Origin: Pseudomonadota bacterium
Lineage (GTDB): Bacteria > Pseudomonadota > Gammaproteobacteria > Burkholderiales > Burkholderiaceae_C
DNA length: 56,739 bases
Direction: 5' to 3'
Assembly (NCBI GenBank): GCA_021783695.1
Contig: JAJXTO010000019.1
Coordinates: forward strand, 1-56,739
The notes beneath the pieces are model-generated. The model was not told the DNA's origin. It ran no database searches and worked only from the letters and a program-made list of their open reading frames with translations. The position numbers were made by a program, and so were the translations under genes. Positions within the stretch are counted from its first letter, which is position 1. Every line of letters starts with the position of its first letter. Positions 17,901 to 26,511 of the stretch are shown here, piece after piece.

Positions 17901-18771
17901 TCGTTCGGCGCGGACTCCGCTGCAGGGCGCCGCGCAGCTCGGCCTGTTCGACTGGCTCGCGCCCGCGCCGGATGCTGCCGCACCCGTCAAGCCACCCACG
18001 CCGCCAGCACCTTCCAGCCCGCCGCATCCGCCGCAGCGCCCTCGCGCGCCCGAAGCGCCCCCGGTGCAGCAGTACGACGACGGCGTCCACCGCTTCGACT
18101 GGACCCTGCGCCGCGCTGCCCGCCGCACCCTGGTGCTCCGGGTGGACGATTGCGGCGTGAGCCTGCTGGCGCCGCGCCTGGCCAGCGGCGCGTCCATCGC
18201 CCAGTTCCTGCAGCAACATGCCGCCTGGGTGCAGCGCAAGCTGCGTCAGCGCGCGCTGCGGCTGCAAACCCTGCAGGCCGCGCGCATCGACTGGGCCGAC
18301 GGCGGCAGCATCCCCTATCTCGGCCGGCACCTCACCCTGCGGCTGCGCGGCGCCACCCAACTGCACTGGGACGAAGCCCGCGCCGAACTGCACCTGCCGC
18401 TGCCGCCCGACAGCGATGCCCAGCAGGTGCGCGACAGCGTGGCCGCCTGGCTGCAGCGGCAGGCGCTGGGGCTGTTCAATGCGCGCGTGGCGCACTTTGC
18501 CGCACAGCTCGGGGTGCGCGTCACCGCCGTCAAGCTCAGTGCCGCCACCACCCGCTGGGGCAGCGCCAAAAGCGACGGCAGCATCCGCCTGCACTGGCGG
18601 TTGCTGCACTTCAGTCCGCAACTGGTGGACTATGTGGTGGCGCACGAAGTGGCGCACCTGCGCGAAATGAATCACAGCCCACGCTTCTGGGCGCATGTCG
18701 GCAGCCTCTACCCCGAATACCAACAGGCCCGCACGCAACTGCGCAAAAGCCTGCTGCCGCCCTGGCGTTGA
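17887..18771 (+). CDS. YgjP-type M48-like zinc metallopeptidase (SprT/DUF45 family)
   Basis: The 294-residue protein has a Pro-rich N-terminal region (residues about 25-60) of low complexity. A DUF45 domain follows, with TRWGSAKSDGSIRLHWRL and the zinc motif VAHEVAHLREMNHSPRFW (HExxH plus a downstream His). The family (YgjP) is a predicted cytoplasmic metal-dependent hydrolase with unknown substrate. Its ATG overlaps the end of plsC by 14 bp, so it is in the same transcription unit. The N-terminal extension is longer than usual and likely disordered. Confidence 0.85.
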   Translation: MPRPDRSARTPLQGAAQLGLFDWLAPAPDAAAPVKPPTPPAPSSPPHPPQRPRAPEAPPVQQYDDGVHRFDWTLRRAARRTLVLRVDDCGVSLLAPRLASGASIAQFLQQHAAWVQRKLRQRALRLQTLQAARIDWADGGSIPYLGRHLTLRLRGATQLHWDEARAELHLPLPPDSDAQQVRDSVAAWLQRQALGLFNARVAHFAAQLGVRVTAVKLSAATTRWGSAKSDGSIRLHWRLLHFSPQLVDYVVAHEVAHLREMNHSPRFWAHVGSLYPEYQQARTQLRKSLLPPWR

Positions 18772-18800
18772 GGCGCGACCACGGAGTCCCCTCTGTCGGC

Positions 18801-19421
18801 TTATGCCAGCGCACTCCACAACGCCCAGGCACCGAAGCCCAGCAACAGCAGCGCCGACCCCTGCCGCACCCGCTCCAGCAGACGCGCGGGCAGACGGCGG
18901 TGCAGCATGCTCACCCCGCCCGCCAGCAACAACCACCACGCCGCCGACCCCAGAAACACCCCGAGCACCATCACCCCCGGGCCTGCACCCGTAGCGCGCC
19001 CGCCGAGTGCGGCGAAGATGCCGACGAACGACAGAATGGTCATCGGGTTGGACAGGGTAAGCAAAGCCGTCGTGGCCCAGGCACGCAGCACAGGCACCCG
19101 CAACGCGCCGTCGACCCGGCCGACAGTCGGCGCCTGCCGCCAGGTGCGCCACCCCAGCCAGAGCAGGAACACGCCGCCGCCCAGTGCCAGCGCGGGCCGC
19201 GCCGTCTGCAGCGATTGCGCCACGCCGTGCACGCCGTAGGCACCGATGGCCCCGTAGATGCCGTCGGCACAGGCTGCCCCCAACCCCGTCGCCAGCCCCA
19301 GACGAAAGCCACCTTCCAGACTGCGCTGGATGCACAACAGTCCGATCGGACCCACAGGTGCGGCAATCGACAGGCCGATCAACATGGCCTGGGCGAACAC
19401 GGAGAGCTTGGTGAAATCCAA
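18801..19421 (-). CDS. LysE/RhtB-family amino acid exporter
   Basis: A polytopic inner-membrane protein of about 206 residues with the LysE signature AAPVGPIGLLCIQRSLEGG in its first helix pair and LTLSNPMTILSFVGIF later. The TTG at 19421 gives the usual length; GTG 19400 and ATG 19385 are alternatives, and none has a clear ribosome-binding site. The frame stays open to 19646 but would run through the divergent AsnC-type gene. Family members export basic or neutral amino acids. The adjacent Lrp/AsnC-type regulator is a likely controller. Confidence 0.85.
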   Translation of the reverse strand: MDFTKLSVFAQAMLIGLSIAAPVGPIGLLCIQRSLEGGFRLGLATGLGAACADGIYGAIGAYGVHGVAQSLQTARPALALGGGVFLLWLGWRTWRQAPTVGRVDGALRVPVLRAWATTALLTLSNPMTILSFVGIFAALGGRATGAGPGVMVLGVFLGSAAWWLLLAGGVSMLHRRLPARLLERVRQGSALLLLGFGAWALWSALA

Positions 19422-19506
19422 GCCGTCATCGTAGGCAGGCGTCGACGTGTTTTGAACGCCGTTTTTGCGGCAAAATGCGTTTGATACGGAAATTTTTCTT
19501 CCAATC

Positions 19507-19965
19507 ATGACAGATACAGACAAACTTCTCGATTCCAAGTCCTGGCAACTGCTTGCCGCGCTGCAGGCCGACGCCCGGCTGCCGCTCAAGACGCTGGCTA
19601 CCGCGGCGGGGCTGTCCATTTCCGCCGCTGCGGAGCGCGTGCGCAAGCTGGAAGACGCCGGAGTGATCCGCGGCTATCACGCCGCGCTCGACCTGCAGAG
19701 GCTCGGCCTGGGCGTGCAAGCCGTCATCGGCATCACCGTGCCGCAGACGCAAAAACGCCGCTTCCTCGACCACCTCGCCGCATTGCCGTCGGTGCGCGAA
19801 TGTCTGCACGTCACCGGTGCCGACTCCTACCTGCTGCGCATCGCAGTCGCCGACATGCCTGGCCTGGAAGCCCTGATCGAAACCCTCAATCCCTACGGCG
19901 AAACCCGCACCTCGCTGGTGCTGTCCATCCCCATTGCGCTGCGTGCCATGCCGGCCCCCGCCTGA
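19507..19965 (+). CDS. Lrp/AsnC-family transcriptional regulator
   Basis: The 152-residue protein has an N-terminal winged helix-turn-helix (DSKSWQLLAALQADARLPL ... GLSISAAAERVRKLEDAGVI) and a C-terminal RAM ligand-binding domain (VPQTQKRRFLDHL ... VTGADSYLLRIAVADM). It is divergent from the LysE-type exporter, a classic arrangement in which the regulator senses the exported amino acid. ATG 19507 is preferred; the upstream part from 19465 is unlike the family. Confidence 0.9.
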   Translation: MTDTDKLLDSKSWQLLAALQADARLPLKTLATAAGLSISAAAERVRKLEDAGVIRGYHAALDLQRLGLGVQAVIGITVPQTQKRRFLDHLAALPSVRECLHVTGADSYLLRIAVADMPGLEALIETLNPYGETRTSLVLSIPIALRAMPAPA

Positions 19966-20070
19966 GCCGACGCCGAGCAGCCGCCTGCACGTGCGTCCCA
20001 GCGGTGTTACAAAACCGGTTGACTCCAACCCGAGTGGCGCGATGCCGCTCTCACCTCACGGGACATTCGC

Positions 20071-20460
20071 ATGCGTTTTCTCCACACCATGCTGCGCGTC
20101 GGCGACATGCAGCGCTCCATCGACTTCTACACCAAGGTCATCGGCATGCAACTGTTGCGCACCACCGACCGGCCCGAACAGAAGTACAGCCTGGCCTTCC
20201 TCGGGTTCGAGCCCAACCCGGCGCAGGCCGAACTGGAGCTGACCTATAACTATGGCGTCGATCGCTACGACCTCGGCACGGCCTACGGCCACATTGCGCT
20301 CGGCGTGGATGATGCCGCCGCGGCCTGCGCCCGCATCAAGGCGGCGGGCGGCAAGGTCACGCGCGAGGCCGGGCCGGTGGCTGGCGGCAGCACCATCATC
20401 GCCTTCGTGCAAGATCCGGACGGCTACAAGATCGAACTGATCCAGCACGGCACGCTGTAA
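20071..20460 (+). CDS. gloA: Lactoylglutathione lyase (glyoxalase I)
   Basis: The 129-residue protein is a typical Glo[21 protein letters not shown] at the N-terminus, ELELTYNYG with the metal Glu, [10 protein letters not shown] with the metal His, and [11 protein letters not shown] with the second metal Glu. It isomerises the methylglyoxal-glutathione hemithioacetal to S-lactoylglutathione in the cytoplasm, using Ni2+ or Zn2+. It is followed after 22 bp by a diguanylate cyclase gene. Confidence 0.96.
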   Translation: MRFLHTMLRVGDMQRSIDFYTKVIGMQLLRTTDRPEQKYSLAFLGFEPNPAQAELELTYNYGVDRYDLGTAYGHIALGVDDAAAACARIKAAGGKVTREAGPVAGGSTIIAFVQDPDGYKIELIQHGTL

Positions 20461-20482
20461 ACCGTTTCTGACGTCACCGTTC

Positions 20483-21553
20483 ATGCGTCTGCCCATGTCG
20501 CAATCCATCGCGCCGGTTACCCCGGTGACGCGGGCATCGTTCTATCGGCTGGTCTATCCAGCCCGCGTGCTTGGTATGGCGCTGGCCGGGCTTGCCGTGG
20601 GCAGTGTGTTGTTTGAACAGGGGGGCGGTGCCTGGCTTTGGGCGCTGCTGGTCTCCACCTTTCTGTTCTGGCCGCACCTCGCCTATCTTCACGCCCGTTA
20701 CAGCCCCGACCGCTACGCGGCGGAAAAGCGCAATCTGCTGATCGACTCGCTGTTCGTCGGCGTCTGGATTCCGCTGATGCACTTCAATCTGCTGGCCAGC
20801 GCGGTGCTCGCCATCGTCACCACCTTCGACAAGGTGTACACCCTGATTCGGCGGTTGTGGCTGCATGCCCTCATTGTCTTGATCAGCGCCGCTGCCTTGG
20901 TCGGCTTGCTGGTTCGTCCCACGATGCAACTGCACAGCCCCATTCTGGTGGAACTGTGCGTGCTGCCGCTGGTGTTTGTCTACACCTGGGTGAACACCTA
21001 TCGAGGCGCTCGCCTCATGCGCACCATCGCCCGCCAGAACTGGCAACTCACTGAGTTGCGCCGGACCGATAGCCAGACCGGGCTCCAGTCGCGCGATCAC
21101 TGGATCGAGCGTGCCATACAGTCGCTGCAGACCATGCAGTCAGGCGGCAGCCCCGCCACTCTGCTGCTCATCGACATCGATCATTTCAAATCCGTCAACG
21201 ACAGCTGCGGGCACACTGTGGGCGATGAAGTCATCAGCGCGGTGGGGGCGGTCATCCTGGCCAGTGTGCGCAGCGAAGATTCCGCCGGACGCTATGGCGG
21301 CGACGAATTTGCCGTGATCGTCAGCCAGGCCGACGCAGAGTCCGCACGCGCCATTGCCGAGCGCATGTGCGCGCAGATCGAGCAGCTCCGCTTTGCCAGC
21401 GCGCCGCAACTGCGTCTGAGCAGCAGCATCGGTCTGGCCGTTGCCCAGCCTGGGCATGCCGACCTGCGCGCCTGGATCAACGCTGCCGACCATGCCCTCT
21501 ACCGCGCCAAGCACCTGGGGCGCAACCAGGTTGCCGATGTGGCCGACGCCTGA
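20483..21553 (+). CDS. Membrane diguanylate cyclase, MASE2-GGDEF
   Basis: The 356-residue protein has a MASE2-type membrane sensor region (residues about 20-185, several helices; YPARVLGMALAGLAVG, FWPHLAYLHARYS). A GGDEF domain with intact YGGDEF follows. An RxxD inhibitory I-site (RSED) sits exactly five residues before GGDEF, so c-di-GMP feedback inhibition is expected. The layout resembles E. coli DgcC/AdrA. It makes c-di-GMP from GTP at the inner membrane. ATG 20498 is an alternative start. Confidence 0.92.
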   Translation: MRLPMSQSIAPVTPVTRASFYRLVYPARVLGMALAGLAVGSVLFEQGGGAWLWALLVSTFLFWPHLAYLHARYSPDRYAAEKRNLLIDSLFVGVWIPLMHFNLLASAVLAIVTTFDKVYTLIRRLWLHALIVLISAAALVGLLVRPTMQLHSPILVELCVLPLVFVYTWVNTYRGARLMRTIARQNWQLTELRRTDSQTGLQSRDHWIERAIQSLQTMQSGGSPATLLLIDIDHFKSVNDSCGHTVGDEVISAVGAVILASVRSEDSAGRYGGDEFAVIVSQADAESARAIAERMCAQIEQLRFASAPQLRLSSSIGLAVAQPGHADLRAWINAADHALYRAKHLGRNQVADVADA

Positions 21554-21647
21554 GGCGGTGACCCAGCCTCCCCCCGATCACATGGACTGCTTCAGCCCGG
21601 CTCTGGCAGAGCCGTCACATTGAGACCACTTCAGCCACCTTGCCTCC

Positions 21648-22679
21648 ATGTCGTCCGTATCCCCCGCCATTGCCGACGACGCCCTGTTCGACCGGCTCTC
21701 TGCTGCGCTGCTGCAGGCGACCGACCTCGAGGGGCTGGTTCGTCCCCTGCTGGCCTTGCTGCAGTCCATCACCGGACTCGAGAGCACCTACTTCACCATC
21801 ATCGATCCTGCGCGCCTGACACAGACCGTGCTCTACGCCACGAACACCGCCCATCTGCTGATCCCCGAAGGGGCTCAGGCGGACTGGCAGGACACGTTGT
21901 GCAGGCGGGCGTTGGAGCAAGGCCGACTCTTCAACAACGCAGTCGCCCAGACCTGGGGCGACTGCGTTGCGGCGCAGTCGCTGGGCATCGCAACCTACGC
22001 GAGCGCCCCGGTCTATGTCGCGGACCTTGAGTTGTACGGCACGCTGTGCGCTGCAGGTGGCAGCCAGACCGAGGTCTCGCCCAAGGCGCTGCAAACCCTG
22101 AAATTATTTGCCGGCATCATTGCGCGGCAGATCGAGCGGGAGCGGCTGATCGCCCTGCTCCAGGAGGAAAACGCGCGTCTGTCACAAGACAATCTGCTCG
22201 ATCCGCTGACCGGCCTGCTCAATCGCAGGGGGCTCGAAGAACATTTGCCGCGCCTGCTGGCCCAGGCGCAGCGGCAGTATCGCCGCATGATGGTGGCCTT
22301 CATCGATCTCGACGGGTTCAAACAGATCAACGATGTTCACGGCCACACGGCAGGTGACGGCTTTTTGCGCCAGGTCGGTCAACGGCTCAAGCGCGGGCTG
22401 CGCGCCAGTGATGTGATTGCACGCTACGGTGGCGATGAATTCGTCGTGGCCGTCTGCGTGGAGCCTCAGGCCGAGCAATATGAGGCAGCGCTGCGCGAGC
22501 GGCTGTTCGACTTGACCCGCGGCCCTTACACGCTGGATCAAACCCAGATCGACTACCCCGGCCCGAGTATCGGCATTGCAACCTGTCCGCCTGGGTCGGC
22601 CGATCTGGCCGGGCTGCTCAAACGCGCAGACCGCGCGATGTATGCGGAAAAAGCCCTGCGAAAACAACGTGAGCGCTGA
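21648..22679 (+). CDS. GAF-GGDEF diguanylate cyclase (DgcP/YeaP-like)
   Basis: The 343-residue soluble protein has an N-terminal GAF sensor domain (residues about 15-160) and a C-terminal GGDEF domain. The latter has DPLTGLLNRRG, YGGDEF and an RxxD I-site (RASD) five residues upstream. Length and order match E. coli DgcP (YeaP). It is predicted to synthesise c-di-GMP in response to an unknown GAF ligand. It lies 94 bp after another cyclase gene of a different sensor class. Confidence 0.9.
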   Translation: MSSVSPAIADDALFDRLSAALLQATDLEGLVRPLLALLQSITGLESTYFTIIDPARLTQTVLYATNTAHLLIPEGAQADWQDTLCRRALEQGRLFNNAVAQTWGDCVAAQSLGIATYASAPVYVADLELYGTLCAAGGSQTEVSPKALQTLKLFAGIIARQIERERLIALLQEENARLSQDNLLDPLTGLLNRRGLEEHLPRLLAQAQRQYRRMMVAFIDLDGFKQINDVHGHTAGDGFLRQVGQRLKRGLRASDVIARYGGDEFVVAVCVEPQAEQYEAALRERLFDLTRGPYTLDQTQIDYPGPSIGIATCPPGSADLAGLLKRADRAMYAEKALRKQRER

Positions 22680-22839
22680 TGCGCCCAGCCTGCTTGAACG
22701 GGACCCTCCGCAGGGCATGCGCAGAAGCGAAAGAACATGCGCCGCTCCGCATCGCCCCCCCCAAGCCGCCGCGCCACATTCCCAGGCTCCATCGGGTAAG
22801 TCGATATGAACCGACGCATCTGCCCGATATGCTGGGATC

Positions 22840-23172
22840 ATGCAATCCTGGCTCTTCCTGTTCGGCGCCATCCTGGCCGAAGTGATCGGCACCACGGCGC
22901 TCAAGGCCACGCAGGGCTTCACCCGGCTGGCCCCGTCGCTCGTGGTCGTGGTGGCCTACGCGCTGGCGTTCTATCTGCTGTCGCGCACCATGCAGACCAT
23001 CCCCATGAGCATTTCGTATGCGGTGTGGTCGGGCGTGGGTATCGTGCTCATCACCCTGATTGGTGACGTGGTGTATCAGCAGTCGCTTGACCTGCCCGCG
23101 CTGATCGGCCTGGGACTGATCCTCGCCGGGGTGCTGGTGATCCACCTGTTTTCCAGGTCGGTGGCGCATTGA
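22840..23172 (+). CDS. Small multidrug resistance (SMR/EmrE-type) efflux protein
   Basis: The 110-residue protein has four predicted helices. The essential Glu14 of the SMR family is present in FGAILAEVIGTTALK, together with AYALAFYLLSRTMQTIP and AYAVW-like SYAVWSGVGIVLIT motifs. SMR proteins work as antiparallel dimers that exchange protons for quaternary ammonium compounds, polyamines or guanidinium. Closeness to EmrE/QacE rather than the guanidinium exporter Gdx is suggested by the motifs but not certain. Confidence 0.92.
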   Translation: MQSWLFLFGAILAEVIGTTALKATQGFTRLAPSLVVVVAYALAFYLLSRTMQTIPMSISYAVWSGVGIVLITLIGDVVYQQSLDLPALIGLGLILAGVLVIHLFSRSVAH

Positions 23173-23255
23173 AACTGATCGAATTATTCGATTCATCTTA
23201 TTTCAATAATCCGTTTGTCTTGTAAGTATTCGCGCCCTATCCTGCCAGGGTTAAC

Positions 23256-23277
23256 GCGCAGAGCGTTCGCTTTGCGC
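23256..23277 (+). promoter_or_regulatory. 5'-UTR hairpin before the DsrE-like gene
   Basis: A 9-bp stem (256-264 with 269-277 of the 23-kb region, one G-U pair) closes a GTTC loop. It lies 19 bp before ATG 23297 and just before the CAGGAG ribosome-binding site. There is no T-run, so it is not a terminator; it could influence mRNA stability or translation. Confidence 0.35.
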
Positions 23278-23296
23278 ACCCATCAGGAGCACCTCC

Positions 23297-24097
23297 ATGT
23301 CATCCAGTCATTCATCGCTTGCCTCGCGCCGCCTGGCGCTTCAATCCACACTCGTCACAGGCCTTGGACTGACTGCGCTCGGCAGCCGGGCGGCGCAGGC
23401 CGCCTCTGCGCAGGAGCGCATGATGCCGCCAGGCGCCGCGACCCTGGCAGAACTTGGCAAAAGGCTCGCCGCCGCCCCGCGCCGCCGCAGCTTCAAGACC
23501 ACGCAGATGATCCTCGAACACCCCGACGAATGGGACAGCGAGGCGCTCGATCTGGTGCTGGCCTACGCCGGCAAGCCTCGGCAGGTATGGGACAACACCC
23601 AGCTCGAAGGCCCCTGGCTCAATCTGATGCGCAATTCGATGAACGCGCAGATCTGGTCGTTCAAGCACCCGGACTTTCTTGCACTCTCTGCCACACACGG
23701 CCCGGCCCATCTGGCGCTGTTCGATGATGCGCTCTGGGCCAAATATCACCTTGGCAAGCTGACCAAGGGCAAGGCCAAAACCAACGTCTGGATCAAGACC
23801 TCGCCCGCAGCCGATGCCGACCCCAAAGCCGTGGAAGACGCCAGGGGCGTGTATTCCCCGGCGGACAACAGCATCCCCGTGCTGCAGGAGCGCGGTGCGG
23901 TGTTCCTGGCCTGCCACAACGCCATCTGGGAACTGACCGGGCATCTGCATGCCACGGGCCTCAACCCCGATAAAAAGACGCACGCCGAAATGGCCGCCGA
24001 GTTCACCAACCATCTCATTCCTGGCGTGGTGCTCACCCCCGGCATCGTTGCCACCCTGGTGGAACTCGAAGACGTCGGCTACCGTTACACCGCCTGA
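23297..24097 (+). CDS. Tat-exported protein with C-terminal DsrE-like domain
   Basis: The 266-residue protein begins with a likely twin-arginine signal (SRRLALQ, then a hydrophobic region, cleavage near AAQAAS). Homologues are often labelled transcriptional initiation protein Tat, an uninformative name. The C-terminal part, with GAVFLACHNAI and LIPGVVLTPGIVATLVELED and then GYRY, aligns with DsrE-type proteins, including those at 48159 and 50638 in this window (ACNNTL, VVPAGVYELVKLQ, GWYY). One conserved Cys is kept. The gene is 30 bp upstream of a periplasmic binding protein gene, so both act in the periplasm. Function unknown; sulfur or thiol binding is inferred from the fold similarity. 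Confidence 0.7.
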   Translation: MSSSHSSLASRRLALQSTLVTGLGLTALGSRAAQAASAQERMMPPGAATLAELGKRLAAAPRRRSFKTTQMILEHPDEWDSEALDLVLAYAGKPRQVWDNTQLEGPWLNLMRNSMNAQIWSFKHPDFLALSATHGPAHLALFDDALWAKYHLGKLTKGKAKTNVWIKTSPAADADPKAVEDARGVYSPADNSIPVLQERGAVFLACHNAIWELTGHLHATGLNPDKKTHAEMAAEFTNHLIPGVVLTPGIVATLVELEDVGYRYTA

Positions 24098-24127
24098 TTT
24101 CCACAACACTTCACACAGAAAACCTCC

Positions 24128-25150
24128 ATGCGCCGCACTCCCTACGCTGCACGTATCTCCTTGCTGGCCGCCCTGCTGCTGGCGCTGCCCGTTCTTGCCC
24201 ATGCGCAACAGACCGACTCCGGCTGGAATGGCAAGGTACAGTCACCGCAATACAAGGAAACCATCTTTCCGCCGTGGCAGCACGGCGCCAACAATCCGGC
24301 GCTCAACAAGGGGCTGGAATTCACCGTCCCGGAAGTGAATGACCTCCCGGATTTTCACGGCAATCTCGACCAGCCCAAACTGGTGATCTTTGTCGCCGGG
24401 AATTACTACTTCGCCATGGCGCCGCTGGTGCAGGCCTTCGAGAAGGAGCACCCGGACTACAAGGGCCGCGTGTTCTACGAAACCCTGCCGCCGGGCATTT
24501 TGCTCAAGCAGATGCACGAAGGCGGGGTCATCACCGTGGGCAATATGACCTGGACGGTCAAGCCCGATGTGTTTGCTGCCGGACTGAAAAAAATCGAGGC
24601 CGGGATCCATGATGGCGTGCTCACCGGCAAGGCCATCCCCTATGTGAGCAACGATCTCACCATCATGGTGCCCAAGGGCAACCCCGCGCACATCACCGGC
24701 CTGGTCGATCTGGGCAAGCCCGGCGTCACCCTGTCCATGCCCAATCCGGCCTGGGAAGGGGTGGCCAGGCAAATCGAGGCGTCGCTGCGCAAGGCCGGCG
24801 GCGAGGCGCTGGAACAGGCGGTCTACAACACCAAGGTGAAGAATGGCCAGACCATCCTCACCCACATCCATCACCGCCAGACGCCGTTGTTCATGATGCA
24901 AGGGCTGGCGCAGGCCGGAGTCACCTGGAAATCCGAAGCCATCTTCCAGGAACAGGCCGGTCACCCGATCAGCAATGTCGATATTCCCGCAGACCAGAAC
25001 ACCACCGCGGTCTATGCCGCCGCCGTGGTCAAACGCGCGGCTCATCCGCAAGCCGGGTTGATGTGGGCGGAGTTCCTGCGTTCGCCCACCGCTCTGAAAA
25101 TTTTCGAGGGCTACGGATTCAAGCCTGCCGCTGCCAAGCCCGCAGCCTGA
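24128..25150 (+). CDS. Periplasmic solute-binding protein (ModA/extracellular type 1-like), orphan
   Basis: The 340-residue product has a Sec signal peptide ([20 protein letters not shown], cleavage near HAQ). The fold is that of a type II periplasmic binding protein: [21 protein letters not shown], then [36 protein letters not shown] and [20 protein letters not shown]. The sequence resembles oxyanion or iron-type binders, but no ligand can be assigned. There is no ABC permease or ATPase gene in the window. It forms a two-gene unit with the DsrE-like gene 30 bp upstream and ends before a strong terminator. Confidence 0.78.
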   Translation: MRRTPYAARISLLAALLLALPVLAHAQQTDSGWNGKVQSPQYKETIFPPWQHGANNPALNKGLEFTVPEVNDLPDFHGNLDQPKLVIFVAGNYYFAMAPLVQAFEKEHPDYKGRVFYETLPPGILLKQMHEGGVITVGNMTWTVKPDVFAAGLKKIEAGIHDGVLTGKAIPYVSNDLTIMVPKGNPAHITGLVDLGKPGVTLSMPNPAWEGVARQIEASLRKAGGEALEQAVYNTKVKNGQTILTHIHHRQTPLFMMQGLAQAGVTWKSEAIFQEQAGHPISNVDIPADQNTTAVYAAAVVKRAAHPQAGLMWAEFLRSPTALKIFEGYGFKPAAAKPAA

Positions 25151-25506
25151 TTGCCGTCGCGCTGCAATCGCGCAGCGCGGCTGTTTGGCTCCGCAGATTG
25201 GCTCCTTCGTTCGCCCCCGCCGCAAGGCCGGGGCGATTTTTTTTCGTCTGGTGCAGCGTCCCCGTTGTGCGTTTGTGTGAACCATTGCACGTTTTGGCCG
25301 ATGGCATCAAAAACCCGGCAATCCGATCAGGGCAGGGCTTGATTTTGCCGGGGGGCAGTAGCACACTGAACCTGACAATTCCATCGCAACGCACGCCCCG
25401 GTGCCAACCAGGCGGCGACAACAGAGGAGGTCCTCACCACGCCACAACTTGCCAGCACGGCGCTCCGCCCTGCTGTTCCCTTTTTTCCGAAATCAGGAGC
25501 CTCACT
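25151..25506. other. Intergenic region between binding-protein gene and hpf
   Basis: Of these 356 bp, 25211-25244 is a strong terminator. The remainder up to the hpf ribosome-binding site (AGGAG at about 25495) shows no coding frame with family similarity. The promoter of the hpf-ptsN-hprK group is expected here. No -12/-24 sigma-54 element was recognised. Confidence 0.5.
25211..25244 (+). terminator. Rho-independent terminator after the solute-binding protein gene
   Basis: TCGCCCC pairs with GGGGCGA, and after a C-C mismatch GCC pairs with GGC around a GCAA (GNRA) tetraloop. Eight T follow. This is one of the clearest terminators in the window and ends the DsrE-like/binding-protein unit. 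Confidence 0.9.
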
Positions 25507-25839
25507 ATGAATCTGACCATCAGCGGCCACCATTTGGATGTCACCCCCTCCCTGCGCAGCTACGTCGAAACCAAACTCGATCGCGTGGTGCGACATTTCG
25601 ATCAAGTGGTCAATGTCAACGTGCTACTCAGTGTGGAAAAACTCAAGGAAAAGGAGAAACGCCAGCACGCGGAATGCAATCTGATGGTCAAGGGCAAGTC
25701 AATTTTCGCGGAAAGCCAGCACGAAGACCTCTACGCGGCCATCGACACTCTGGTCGACAAACTCGACCGCCAGGTGGTGGAACACAAGAATCGGCTGCGT
25801 GACCATCAGGCCACCGCGGGCAAGCATCTCGCAAGCTGA
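25507..25839 (+). CDS. hpf: Ribosome hibernation promoting factor (short HPF)
   Basis: The 110-residue protein has the S30AE/HPF fold: [60 protein letters not shown]. It binds the 30S decoding region in stationary phase and promotes 100S ribosome dimers. The short length indicates the gamma/betaproteobacterial HPF form. AGGAG is correctly spaced before ATG 25507; the longer frame from 25063 crosses a terminator. It is followed by ptsN and hprK. In many proteobacteria rpoN directly precedes hpf; here it does not. Confidence 0.93.
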   Translation: MNLTISGHHLDVTPSLRSYVETKLDRVVRHFDQVVNVNVLLSVEKLKEKEKRQHAECNLMVKGKSIFAESQHEDLYAAIDTLVDKLDRQVVEHKNRLRDHQATAGKHLAS

Positions 25840-25873
25840 ACGTTGACGCCCTCTACCATCACCTTTCGGGGTT

Positions 25874-25898
25874 GCTGCAGACCGGACGGGTCTGCAGC
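25874..25898 (+). other. Perfect 10-bp hairpin between hpf and ptsN
   Basis: GCTGCAGACC (874-883) and GGTCTGCAGC (889-898) form a perfect stem around GGACG, with no T-run after it. It lies about 35 bp after the hpf stop and 79 bp before the ptsN start. It may protect the hpf mRNA 3' end or act as a processing or attenuation site. Confidence 0.5.
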
Positions 25899-25976
25899 GA
25901 TCCGGACTTGCCGCAACTCCGAACTGCAGCAAAACACGTTTACACTCGCTGTCCTCTTTGGCCCAAGCGTGATCCC

Positions 25977-26447
25977 ATGAACCGTCTTGCCCAGATTTTG
26001 CCGCCGACGCATGTGCAGCTCGATGTCGACGTCAGCAGCAAAAAACGCGCGTTCGAATACGCCGGGCTGCTGTTTGAAAACAGCCTCGGCCTCAACCGCG
26101 CGCTCATTACCGACAATCTGTTTGCCCGGGAACGACTGGGTTCCACCGGCCTGGGGCAGGGCGTGGCCATTCCGCACGGGCGCATCAAGGGGCTCAAGCA
26201 GCCCAGCGCCGCGGTCATCCGTCTGCATCAGCCCATCGCGTTCGAAGCGCCGGACAATCAGCCCGTGTCGCTGCTGGTGGTCTTGCTCGTCCCCGAAAGC
26301 GCCACGGCCAAGCATCTGGAACTGCTGTCCACCATCGCCGAAATGTTGTCCGACGCCGACATGCGCGAACAACTCCTGAGCGAGGCCGACGCGGCCGCGC
26401 TGCACCACCGCATCAGCGTGTGGGCGCCGCTGCAAACCGCCGCCTGA
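25977..26447 (+). CDS. ptsN: PTS-Ntr EIIA component (PtsN)
   Basis: The 156-residue protein has the EIIA-Ntr core with phospho-accepting His67 in [14 protein letters not shown], flanked by [10 protein letters not shown] and [21 protein letters not shown]. It receives phosphate from NPr and regulates potassium, nitrogen and stress responses rather than sugar import. ATG 25977 gives the normal start; the frame upstream to 25872 runs into the hpf-ptsN hairpin. It precedes hprK by 64 bp. Confidence 0.95.
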   Translation: MNRLAQILPPTHVQLDVDVSSKKRAFEYAGLLFENSLGLNRALITDNLFARERLGSTGLGQGVAIPHGRIKGLKQPSAAVIRLHQPIAFEAPDNQPVSLLVVLLVPESATAKHLELLSTIAEMLSDADMREQLLSEADAAALHHRISVWAPLQTAA

Positions 26448-26511
26448 TTGTTGTGAAAGCGTCGGCCGCGACTGTGACGGCCTGCCTCTGCCCTGCCGGA
26501 ATCGCCCCGAT

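Noticed and set aside
17749..19335. A 528-codon minus-strand frame
   Set aside because: It crosses the antisense of the metallopeptidase gene and part of the LysE gene in another frame; no motif.
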